Shown here piece after piece: positions 55,786 through 64,000 of a DNA stretch of 64,000 nt. This DNA comes from Blastobasis lacticolella. Taxonomy: Eukaryota > Arthropoda > Insecta > Lepidoptera > Blastobasidae. The notes beneath the pieces are model-generated. The model did not search any database. It was not told where the DNA came from and was given only the letters and a program-made list of their open reading frames with translations. Within the stretch, counting starts at the first letter, position 1, and every line of letters begins with the position of its first letter. The stretch lies in NCBI GenBank assembly GCA_905147135.1, contig LR990041.1:12461907-12525906 (forward strand), given 5' to 3'. The translations under genes and the position numbers were made by a program.

Positions 55786-57645
55786 CTTACTCTCAATTGT
55801 TCCAACTCACACGTTTTACTCCAAGTATTGCGGATTCTGCGCTGCATGTTTCAGTGGATGCCGTTCGTCAAGCTGTTTTTTCATTCCTAACCGGCTCGGC
55901 GGGTGGTATCGACGGCCTGAATCCGCAGCACCTTAAGGATCTCCTGAGCTGTGCTGGTAAAGCTGGTGATATTCTTTTGGACTTTGTTACAGGGCTTACG
56001 AACATGATGCTGTTAGAGGCGGTAGAACCATCGGTTGTAGATACCTTGTATGGTGCCAACATAATCGCTTAAAAAAAAAGGACGGGGGAATTCGTCCCAA
56101 TGCCTGACAGCTAAGTCTAAAAGAATATTTCCAGCCGATCAGCTAGGCTTTGGTTCGAAAGGAGGCTGCGAAGCCGCCGTTTATGCCCACAGGACGTTTC
56201 TTCCATCATGAAGGCGGTGAAGTTTTGCTGAAGGTTGTAAAAAATGCCTTCAATTCTATGGATATAGGCGCCTTGCTCAACCAAGTTAAATCAAAGATGC
56301 CGGCCGCCTATAATTTTCTGTGGCAATGTTATAAATAGCCGACGAATCTTGTACACAAAGGTCACCTTTTGCATTCGGCGGTCAGCTGGCAGCAAGGTGA
56401 CCCTCTTGAGCCGGCCATTTTAGTCTCACGATACATCCCATAGTCGAAAAACTAAATTCAAAATTAAACATTTGGAACTTGGACGACGGTACCCTAGCAG
56501 GTGATGCGACAACTGTCTTACAGGATTTACAGCTCCTCATTCGGGAGTTCAGTGCCATAAGTCTAGACCTGAATTTCTCAAAGTGTGAGCTGTATATCAC
56601 TGAGTCTTCTCGGTCGGCTAGCGCTGTTTTAGCAGCATTTAGCGCCCTAGCCCCACAGATCACAGTCGTCGACAAGACTAACCTTCACCTTCTAGGATCA
56701 CCTGTTTTCGACGAATGGCTGAAACACTTAGTGTACCAAAAAATTCCAAATTTCAATTCAATTGCCGATCGCCTACTCAAATTTAACAGTCACATGGCTT
56801 TTGCTATAATCCTGTACTGCCTTTTTGTTCATGTTTTACGGTGTTGCCAGCTATGGAAACATCCCGTTCTTCTAGAACTCCTAGACAACACAATAAAACA
56901 AACACTTACATCAGTTTTAATCATCAATTTGGAAAATTCTTCTTGGGACCAGGAAACATTGCCTATTCGCTATGGTGGTCTGGGCGTTCGTAAATTGTGT
57001 CCTCGGTACACGGCTCTCAGTCCCTAGTGGATAAATTATTGTACAAACTAGGGACTTTTCGATCGGCTTTTTCTACCGATGCCAAAATCGCGTGGCAATT
57101 GGCTTGCCCGGAGGCAGAGCCCATTAATTCTTATTCGCAGCGGAAACAAACATTTAAACGCAACTACCAACTCTGCAGAGCGTGCTCGCCTTCTGGCTGC
57201 TGGCGAGTGGGAATGGGGCCTCTGGCTCCAGGTAATGCCTTCAAAAAACCTCGGCAATTTGCTCGACCGTGCTACTTTCAGGATTGCCACGGCCCTGCGT
57301 CTTGGCGCTCCCTGCAGCGCTCTGCACGACTTCCACTGTGGCCTACACTATTGATCAGCTCGGCCACCATGGTTTGTCGTGCAGTAGGAGCGCCGGACGC
57401 ATTCCACGCTACGTGGACCTTAATAATGTCATCCGTCGGGCTTTTGCCTCAGCTGGTGCTCCCGCGGTGCTGGAACCCAACGGCTTAGCCCGCGATGACG
57501 GTAAAATACCCGACGACATGACACTCACGCCCTGGAAACTGGGACGGCCGTTAGGTTGGGATGCTACGTGCATCGATATCCTCGCGCCGTCTCATCTTCC
57601 AGCCATCGCGTGTCAAGCAGGGGCCGGTGCCGCCTTTATTTTCTT
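55786..57645 (+). pseudogene. Reverse-transcriptase-derived element of an unnamed invertebrate family
   Basis: Several displaced frames follow one protein order. GSAGGIDGLNPQHLKDLL (55890-55950) is a typical RT entry motif, then a KKDGGIRPNA-like phrase, then LGFGSKGGCEAAVYAHRTFL. Next comes DDGTLAGDATTVLQDL, which includes the catalytic aspartates (56480), then LDLNFSKCELYI, and PIRYGGLGVRKL. Farther on is ATFRIATALRLGAP, then GHHGLSCSRSAGRIPRYVDL with Cys and His spacing, then LARDDGKIPDDMTLTPWKLG and WDATCIDILAPSHLP. I recognise this as a widespread metazoan RT-related protein pattern but cannot name the clade. Multiple frameshifts, stops and at least one deletion make it inactive. Confidence 0.7.
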
Positions 57646-57929
57646 TTAAAAAACTGTGTCTACTAAATATTTTATACGCCGTGTACGTGGTACCCTATCT
57701 ATTTCTATAATATTAGTCCCAGGTTCTCAACCACTCTATTTTTCTAAATACACGAATATAAATGCATAGGTTACTATAATTTATAGGCCTTGTAGTTTTG
57801 TAATAGGAGACAGAGGAGATATAATTATGAACGCTTTCCTTCGCCAGAACATTTTTCAAAAAAGTGCCCTTAAATTTCAATTAGGTAAGTATAGATTCCT
57901 AAACTTACCGGGTAACGAGATCTTGCGGA

Positions 57930-58080
57930 AGGCCAAAAAGCGATGGATTGACGTCGCTGAGTCGGATGCAAGAGCCAACGGCTTACGACAGAAAGATGCG
58001 AAAGACTAAGAAAGCGGGAAGACTAAGAAAGCGGGGTCCGCTTTCATATCATAACCCGAAATAAACGTTAAGATGGCGAT
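57930..58080 (+). pseudogene. RTE-type ORF2 C-terminal fragment
   Basis: LRKAKKRWIDVAESDARANG followed by LRQKDAKD and stop matches the RPKKRWLDVVKSDMRANGL motif at 38500. A CGTTAAGATGGCGAT tail follows. Confidence 0.65.
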
Positions 58081-58341
58081 TATAATAATTTCATTACTGT
58101 TTTTGTATTAATTATGTAAAGAAAAATCCTTGTCACGTCCTTAAATAACACAGCAAAACAACATCTTATCAAATGTTCAAAGACAATAACTTTGAACAAC
58201 ACCACAAAGACCACAGCATCACAAAAAGAAAAAAACATGGTCTATATTTTTGCGTTCCGATGTGTTTCAAAACATTTTATGATCCTCAGCTCCGGTACAA
58301 AGCCTTTAATTAAGTGCTCGCAGAATATACAAGTGTCCAAG

Positions 58342-58419
58342 ATGAAGATACAACAACTAACACCAACACAATTTTTTGCTATGCTTGCTATCATCCTAGC
58401 TGTAAATCCCGGCTCCCAG
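58342..58419 (+). CDS. Possible first coding exon of a secreted protein (signal-peptide-like)
   Basis: The ATG at 58342 has A at -3 (AAGATG). Twenty-six codons read MKIQQLTPTQFFAMLAIILA and then VNPGSQ, a basic N-terminus, a hydrophobic core and a small/polar end, as in a signal peptide. The exon would end at CAG with GTGAGC following (58420 on), a strong donor, in phase 0. The same frame stays open further upstream (from 58192), so an earlier start is possible. No downstream exon could be identified before the window ends, and no family is recognised. This could equally be a chance hydrophobic frame. Confidence 0.3.
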
Positions 58420-58944
58420 GTGAGCGCATCGGCTAGCGTCAGTTCTCTCGTCTAGGGCGTGCGCTCGTCTGCCGGAATCTTTAATAAAAAGTTTGTTTCA
58501 ATATTTTGCAGAACACTGCGGTATAATGAAAACAAAAGTGAATACGGTTTTCAGAGGAAACTTGAGAAAGCCTGATGGATGTCTTCACTACTTTTGAACA
58601 GTATACCGTTAAGCCGTGTTGATTTTACGTAACTATGTCATATTGTAACTGACTTTTTGAAAGATGATAGTGATTTCGATTTACATTTGCACGCTCTACA
58701 GCTTGCGCGGTACATTCGTTGCGCGAGATTTGGACGCATCCTAAAGTCAAGTATTTTTGTACAAGCGCTCTCTGGTTATAAATTACCAAAAAGGTGTAAA
58801 TGTCATTTTCACATCTCTGTTTGGGCTCTCACGGCTGATGCAAGAGCCGACTTTGTCAGACTGATTATAATCATCTTGGCGTTAATGTGTTATACCTACC
58901 TAACCTAATTTCTTACAGAAACATAATATAAAACCGCAAATGTA

Positions 58945-59175
58945 TATCGCGGACGGCAAACGAGGAGGCAGATCACCTGGTGGTAACTAATCACCACCGC
59001 CCGTAGACACCCGCAACACCCGGGGGTCGCAAATATGTTGCGGGCACTTGAAAAATGTGTAAGCTCGTTTCTAGAAGGTTCTATGTTATATCTGCGTGAA
59101 AATACATGTGCAGGTAACTTATTCCAAAGTGTGCTCGTAGCAGGAACTTTTGGAAAATCATTGGTGTCAACAGGA
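58945..59175 (-). mobile_element. Family D retroelement segment, minus strand
   Basis: GATCACCTGGTGGTAACTAA, then CCACCGCCCGTAGACACCCG is the reverse of the family D core (compare 2775-2815). The following sequence to about 59170 has the order usual for the longer version of this repeat. A short open frame here is incidental. Confidence 0.5.
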
Positions 59176-59179
59176 TTAA

Positions 59180-59385
59180 TTCAAACAGCACCATCTAGCT
59201 CCACAGTAAGCAAAGCTTATGTTATGAGTGTTAAATAACTGATAAACTACTCATATACTTTTTTTTTAATTCATACTTATTATGCATACAACACCCAGAC
59301 CCGTTACAGAAATTTAAATTTGTGATTTAAATTTCTGCTCGGCCGGGAATTGAACCCGGGAACTGTACAACTCAGGTCGTCAACA
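59180..59385 (-). mobile_element. tRNA-derived SINE, family B, copy 3
   Basis: AACAGCACCATCTAGCTCCA at the left and a B box GGTTCAATTCC on the minus strand (plus 59346-59356) match copies 1 and 2. The head is shortened near 59365. Confidence 0.75.
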
Positions 59386-59389
59386 TCAA

Positions 59390-59695
59390 CATCGCATCCA
59401 ATGATAGGGGTGGATCTTTGATAATATTACGGGTAAGTACTTAATTATTTTATGACTTTGACTTATTGTGACCTTTTTCGCCTCTTAATCTCCTCATTTT
59501 TACTTCGATAGTGAAGTGAAACTTCGAGCACAGCCCTTCGCATTCCCTTTGGGTGACTCGCAAGTGCAAGGTCTGAGCGAACGACCATGTCTCGTACAGG
59601 CTGATATCGGGGATTAAAAATATGATACAGGTACTAGATTTGATTTCGATTCAATTTACATATATAAAACTTTTTATAGTCATTACAGAGCGTTG
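59390..59695. other. No gene recognised
   Basis: No coding or repeat signal that I can support. Confidence 0.4.
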
Positions 59696-59699
59696 TTGA

Positions 59700-59830
59700 A
59701 ACTATGTATGTATGTATGTAAACTCTTTATTGCTTAATAAATACAGGAAATACAAAAATAATTTTACAAAGCAAAGGCGGGCTTATCCCACAATGGGATT
59801 TCTTCCAGCCAAACTCATACTTGTATTGGA
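59700..59830 (-). mobile_element. LINE 3' UTR/tail fragment with ATGT repeats
   Basis: Read on the minus strand, GGCTGGAAGAAATCCCATTG, then GGGATAAGCCCGCCTTTG, then GCAATAAAG and a CATACATACATA tail form an end of the same type as 23940-24066. Confidence 0.6.
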
Positions 59831-59934
59831 TGATTCCTTCATACAAGTCCTCCATACTACCTGTCTATCAACGGCATGTTGTGTTGTGTATACTGCCATG
59901 AGAAGCAAACTGAAACTGCCATAAAAAGGGGTTA

Positions 59935-60740
59935 CAACCTACGCAGTACTATTTGCAACAACTAAATATAAGCAGTTACAGGTGTACATAAGACGGATTA
60001 TTGACGTCGAAAATCACGATGAGACCAGTAGTGTCCAGAGCAGAAAATTGTAGCATGATATAGGTCAGGTCAAAAGTTCCCTAAACCAACGAACATGTTT
60101 TATAAATAGATTCATGAATGTGGAACAGTGTGATATCTACCTACTTCTACGGGGAAAAGTCGTGACGGTACCTATTTAGTATGGTATGTACCTATACAGG
60201 AACAAACGATATGCCTAACCTATAACTATATAACCTAACCTAACCTAACAAATAAACCCTCTTCCTGATTCTTAATATCCAATATCACAATCGTAGGAAA
60301 TTCCTATTAGTAGAGAGAAACACGTTCAGGCATACATATCTACCTACGCATTTCCCACGCGAAATCCAATACACATGCTCGTTAGCGAAAAGGGGTGATA
60401 ATAAATCTACTTATAATCATTTATAACGACAAATAAGTATACGTGTAAATACTGATTTTCTATGCTTATTTGACGGCAGGCTGTGTAAATAAGTACAACC
60501 AGATACACAGCTAGATTGATTCTGAGAAATGAAATACACCCGCCTAATACACCGTGCTCGGCTAACTAGAATTATAGGTACTAGGAAAGGAAATGTGGTC
60601 GCTAATTACATCATGATTTTTTTTTATGAGTCTCATTTCGTGTATCAATGTATTCGTTAATTGATTACGCTGCTATTTATATCATACAAATTAGTCAAGT
60701 GTAACCAAATATCGTTCTGCATTCGAGAAGTATTATACTG
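59935..60740. other. No gene recognised
   Basis: Contains three CCTAA units near 60234, which may be chance. No gene is seen. Confidence 0.45.
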
Positions 60741-60746
60741 TGTAGT

Positions 60747-60790
60747 ATTACAGAGTTCGTGCAATATAGGTTATGCACGAACTCTGTAAT
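60747..60790. repeat. Perfect 17-bp hairpin with 10-nt loop
   Basis: ATTACAGAGTTCGTGCA (60747-60763) is exactly complementary to TGCACGAACTCTGTAAT (60774-60790). Confidence 0.9.
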
Positions 60791-60834
60791 CGCTGTTTTG
60801 CTACGGATTGCTGTGCAATTATTTAAACTTTTCA

Positions 60835-60945
60835 GCACCGCTATTACAAGTGTGCCCGTGACATAGCTCGCGCTGCGAGAGAGTCTTTGTTTCCTTCTCT
60901 CAATACCAAGATGAAACAGATAGCAATATATACCTATGTTGCTTC
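60835..60945. repeat. Segment shared with 32740-32845
   Basis: CTTCTCTCAATACCAAGATG and TAGCAATATA match the partner segment near 32800. Confidence 0.5.
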
Positions 60946-60999
60946 TTTTCTTACTTATCGCGCTTATTTACATATGGAACAGGTAATAAATACCTACTA

Positions 61000-61775
61000 A
61001 TACTTGCATGGTTAGACAGAATTTTTTTTTTTCTCTGTGATAGGTACCTGCCTAAATAGTTTGTGCTTCTGCGAAACAAGGACGGTTCGCAAATACTGAA
61101 ATGAATAATGACCTACTAACCGCTAACACGGACTACCATTTTCATTTGAAGTACGTTAGAATGTACGACAGACACTAAGCGGCAAGTACCTATCTTATTT
61201 TTAATTACCGGAGTAGGTATACAGACAATACACATCACACCCCGCACATACACCATTTTATTAACCCTATAAAGTGTGCCATGAAAACACTAGAGGGAAC
61301 AGTCGTCGGCCCGTTGGTAATGGCCTATTCTTATATCGAGGGTCGTTTAGGCCGTTAACCCACCACGCTTGGCCTAATTCCCGGGATAATTGTTTTCCTA
61401 GGGTTATTGCGGCGAGCACCGCCGCTGTAGGGTTATTTAGAACTATCTGGATTAAATTATTGTTGCTCGAAATTGTTACGTTAGCTTTTACCTTGTCATG
61501 TTTGCTTTGTTGTGCTTTAGTTGTGTGTTTCTTTGTGTTTGTTGTTTGTGTTATGTGTCAGTAAAGTTTAGTTTAATCTACCGACTAGATTAGACTCGTG
61601 TATATGCCTGAACGTTTGCCTGTACCTAAGGTAAGTACAGGCAAAAATAATTTATTTGTCTTTGTAGAATTATTATAAATGACTAGTTATTCAGTAGTAA
61701 ACATGCCAAGACTGGCTGGTGGACACTTCACAGAGAGATTTTAAATAATGAATTTAAATTTCTGTGATGGGTCTA
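61000..61775. other. No gene recognised
   Basis: A 96-codon frame at 61274-61564 ends in a hydrophobic Cys/Val/Phe-rich stretch produced by TTGTGTTT-type low-complexity sequence. I do not support it as a gene. Confidence 0.4.
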
Positions 61776-61779
61776 ATGG

Positions 61780-61880
61780 GTGACGAGTGAACTGTCGCTC
61801 TTTACAGCGTACTGTCATATTGACACTGACCGACTATCAATGTGACAGTAAGCTGTACGCAGTTACAGTTAACTCGCCAC
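61780..61880. mobile_element. Foldback element with imperfect arms of about 42 bp
   Basis: TACTGTCATATTGA and TCAATGTGACAGTA pair with one mismatch around 13 nt. Farther out, GACGAGTGAACTGT matches the complement of ACAGTTAACTCGCC. Confidence 0.6.
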
Positions 61881-61884
61881 TGTC

Positions 61885-63160
61885 TTTGACTAATGTAAAC
61901 CAGCCGTTAAGCCCGTTCGCACTAAACTTAAGCAAGTCACTAGTTGACGCCTAAACGATTTATTCCTAACAAAGAAATCCCTATGCAACAACGCCTTTGT
62001 TGAAACTTAAAGGCACTAAGTCACGCTTAAATATGATATCGATTTTGTGGCACCTATGAATAGAATTAGGAATGTCTTAAGGCAATCGAGTATGTAGCAT
62101 ATTATAAAATATGCAGCATACATTTTCAGGCGTCAGCATAATCCTTTCCTACTAGTCATTTGGAAGGTTGTAAAGATGATATATTACCTCCTTCTGATAT
62201 ACCATCTATCTCTCTGTTCAAAATTCTAAATCATTATTGAAAATTCGAATAACAACAATATGTCTCGATTTTATGTTATTTACTATACTCACTCAGATTT
62301 CAGACTTCATCCAAGTAATACCCCTCACGAATGAGCAAAGCCTCTGCCTTAGGGCAGACAGGTAGTGGTGGTGGCAGACGCATCCATTCCAAAATGATCG
62401 ATGAAGTATTGCACTAGAGCAGAAGTTTCTCGGAGACTAATTCTATTAAATAGTTCGAACCAAGATCAACTTGAGTTTGTTGGTAAAATAGAAACTGTAA
62501 CCACATTGGGAACGATATTCTGTAACCCACAACTTATAGATTTTTATATAGTAATAGTGGCAATATGTTAGAAGATACCTAATAGCGTTTAATTGACGCA
62601 ATACTTCATAAATTAATTTATTATTTTCCACGTACTTTCAAAACGGAGTCGTATTATGGTGGATATGGTGGGCAGATTTACAAGAACAATTCTATTACCT
62701 ATGGCGATATGTCCTTGGAAATGATTTCTTAAATTCTACATCTTTCAACATCATGGACTAAATTAAGTGAATTTTCACATTATCGTCTTTATGATTACTT
62801 TTTACCAGATATTACAATAGATTTTAAACGATGTCTAACGTTATTGCTGATATATGTTAACTATAGCATCTAATATGAAGTATGTTTTTATTTGATCTTT
62901 ACCCTTTTCCCTCTGTAATCATTCAACTTTCCCGCGGGTCATTTAGAAAGAACTGGAAAGAATTTTATAAATCGTTCCAATAATTTTTGAGTTTATTCAT
63001 CCCAAATAAAAATATAAAAACCAAATCTTTTCTCTTTGGGTATAATATTAGTAGGTATGAAAAACTAATTTATGTTTGCTATTCATAATGAAAACTCCAT
63101 GAATTGATTGTGGATATTCTTTTATTCATTTCACACATCGAGAACCAGCACTCTTTTTTA
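61885..63160. other. No gene recognised
   Basis: AT-rich with no domain-like frame. Confidence 0.45.
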
Positions 63161-63164
63161 TTCG

Positions 63165-63240
63165 AGGTAGGCAAACGAGCTAGCGGGTCACCGGATATTA
63201 ACATCAGAGACTCATCTCGTCTATGCAAAAGATGTTAGAA
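63165..63240 (-). mobile_element. Family D-like fragment, degenerate
   Basis: GAGGTAGGCAAACGAGCTAG followed by GGGTCACCGGATATTAACAT resembles the reverse of the family D core with several changes. Confidence 0.35.
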
Positions 63241-63542
63241 TATTTCCATCAGAGATGTGTTTTGATCTCCACCAATAGAGTCGTATGTTTTCATAGATTT
63301 TTTTTTGTTACAGATGCAAAACATTCAAAGTTGCTGAAACCTATTAAAATATTTAACTTTTTGTAGAAAAGAGGTTAATTAACTGCGCGTAAAACTTGCT
63401 CACAGGATCAAAATGAATGTCAATCATGGATTAGCACTAATGGAAACGGGTATGTTTTTCATAAAGAGAAAATCGTGTTCAGAAATGTATTTCCTTTTCT
63501 GTAGACGGCTTCCACATGGGAAGACTTCCACTGGCTACTAAG

Positions 63543-63569
63543 AGGGAAGGGAGGGGGGGAGGGGAGGGA
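63543..63569 (+). other. G-tract cluster (possible G-quadruplex)
   Basis: Five G-runs of 3-7 residues are separated by one or two A residues within 27 bp, which fits a classic G4 sequence pattern. Confidence 0.7.
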
Positions 63570-63669
63570 ATGGACGGAAGCTACGGGACGTATCGATGCG
63601 CGAAAAACGAAATATGCATCGGTTAACTCGAGTCACGCATCTTTGATTGCGATTGTATCTAGTACTAGG

Positions 63670-63870
63670 TTTTGCCCGCGACTTCGTCCACGTGTAAATA
63701 GTTTTTACGACAGATTAGCTTTTGCCTGTGCTACCGTTTTAAATGTACTCCAAATTATATGAATGCTAGCACTACGGGGAGGTCAAGCTGTATCTCTATG
63801 TAATGTCACGGTAAATATACATATAATAGCATAGATTGATAGATCAATTTCATGAAAATTTGGTAAATCT
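63670..63870 (+). mobile_element. Interspersed repeat fragment (TTTTGCCCGCGACTTCGTCC)
   Basis: It starts near TTTTGCCCGCGACTTCGTCC and includes TATGAATGCTAGCACTACGG, shared with 33230-33400. It is an abundant non-autonomous type in lepidopteran DNA as I know it. The class is uncertain. Confidence 0.55.
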
Positions 63871-64000
63871 ATCAGAGGTCAGGGTCATTTATGAACTACC
63901 TACCTCGGTTCGAACCGTTTTAAATTTTAATTTTTTTATTGAAAAATTATTTTTAAATTACATTGGCGAGATCGAAAGTAAAGTCTTAAAAAATTGAGAA

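Noticed and set aside
60213..60250. CCTAA units, possibly interstitial telomere repeat
   Set aside because: Only three tandem units plus one isolated unit, within chance expectation for AT-rich sequence.
1..64000. CRISPR arrays, prokaryotic operons, phage or bacterial features
   Set aside because: No regularly spaced repeat-spacer arrays or bacterial-type gene organisation were seen. The content is eukaryotic transposon-rich DNA.

Overview
The window looks like repeat-rich insect nuclear DNA, most likely from a moth or butterfly. This is inferred from the AT-rich background, the mix of RTE, Jockey-like and CR1 non-LTR retrotransposons, tRNA-headed SINEs, and retroelement ends tailed with GAT repeats. 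No complete host gene can be supported. The one host-gene hint is a 26-codon, signal-peptide-like first exon ending in a good splice donor (58342-58419, +). The long reading frames are all retrotransposon-derived.

The best-preserved feature is a CR1-clade LINE on the minus strand (42149-47288, about 5.1 kb). It has two intact, overlapping ORFs. ORF1 has a PHD-like Cys cluster, a coiled coil and an SGNH-esterase-like domain. ORF2 has an APE endonuclease and a reverse transcriptase. The 3' end is an (AAAGTTC)n tail and a 4-bp target duplication (GACC) is visible. It sits inside an older RTE fragment whose reading frame rejoins across the insertion. Its 5' UTR carries sequences resembling pol III A and B boxes.

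A second cluster (about 33.9-38.93 kb, +) is a decayed Jockey-type LINE interrupted twice by minus-strand RTE elements. The larger RTE (35239-37879) is flanked by a 16-bp target duplication. The smaller is a 225-bp 3' fragment (38360-38584) with a 7-bp duplication. The larger RTE has lost part of its reverse transcriptase and its C-terminus, and is frameshifted near a CT/GA-rich tract.

Decayed coding fragments of other non-LTR elements lie at 7.7-8.5 kb, 10.3-10.7 kb, 19.1-19.4 kb, 27.1-27.5 kb and 55.8-57.6 kb. Short RTE 3' ends with GAT-repeat tails are scattered throughout. A tRNA-headed SINE (family A) shares its 3' tail with the RTE elements, which suggests it was mobilised by RTE machinery. 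A second SINE (family B) has three copies.

Non-coding DNA-transposon-like elements include two multi-copy MITE families with long inverted termini (16.5, 17.6 and 47.6 kb; 31.8 and 53.3 kb), a GC-rich foldback at 24.8-25.0 kb, and several precise hairpins. Two copies of one repeat family carry an internal 11-bp minisatellite (6.1 and 14.5 kb). The remaining stretches show nothing recognisable by eye.
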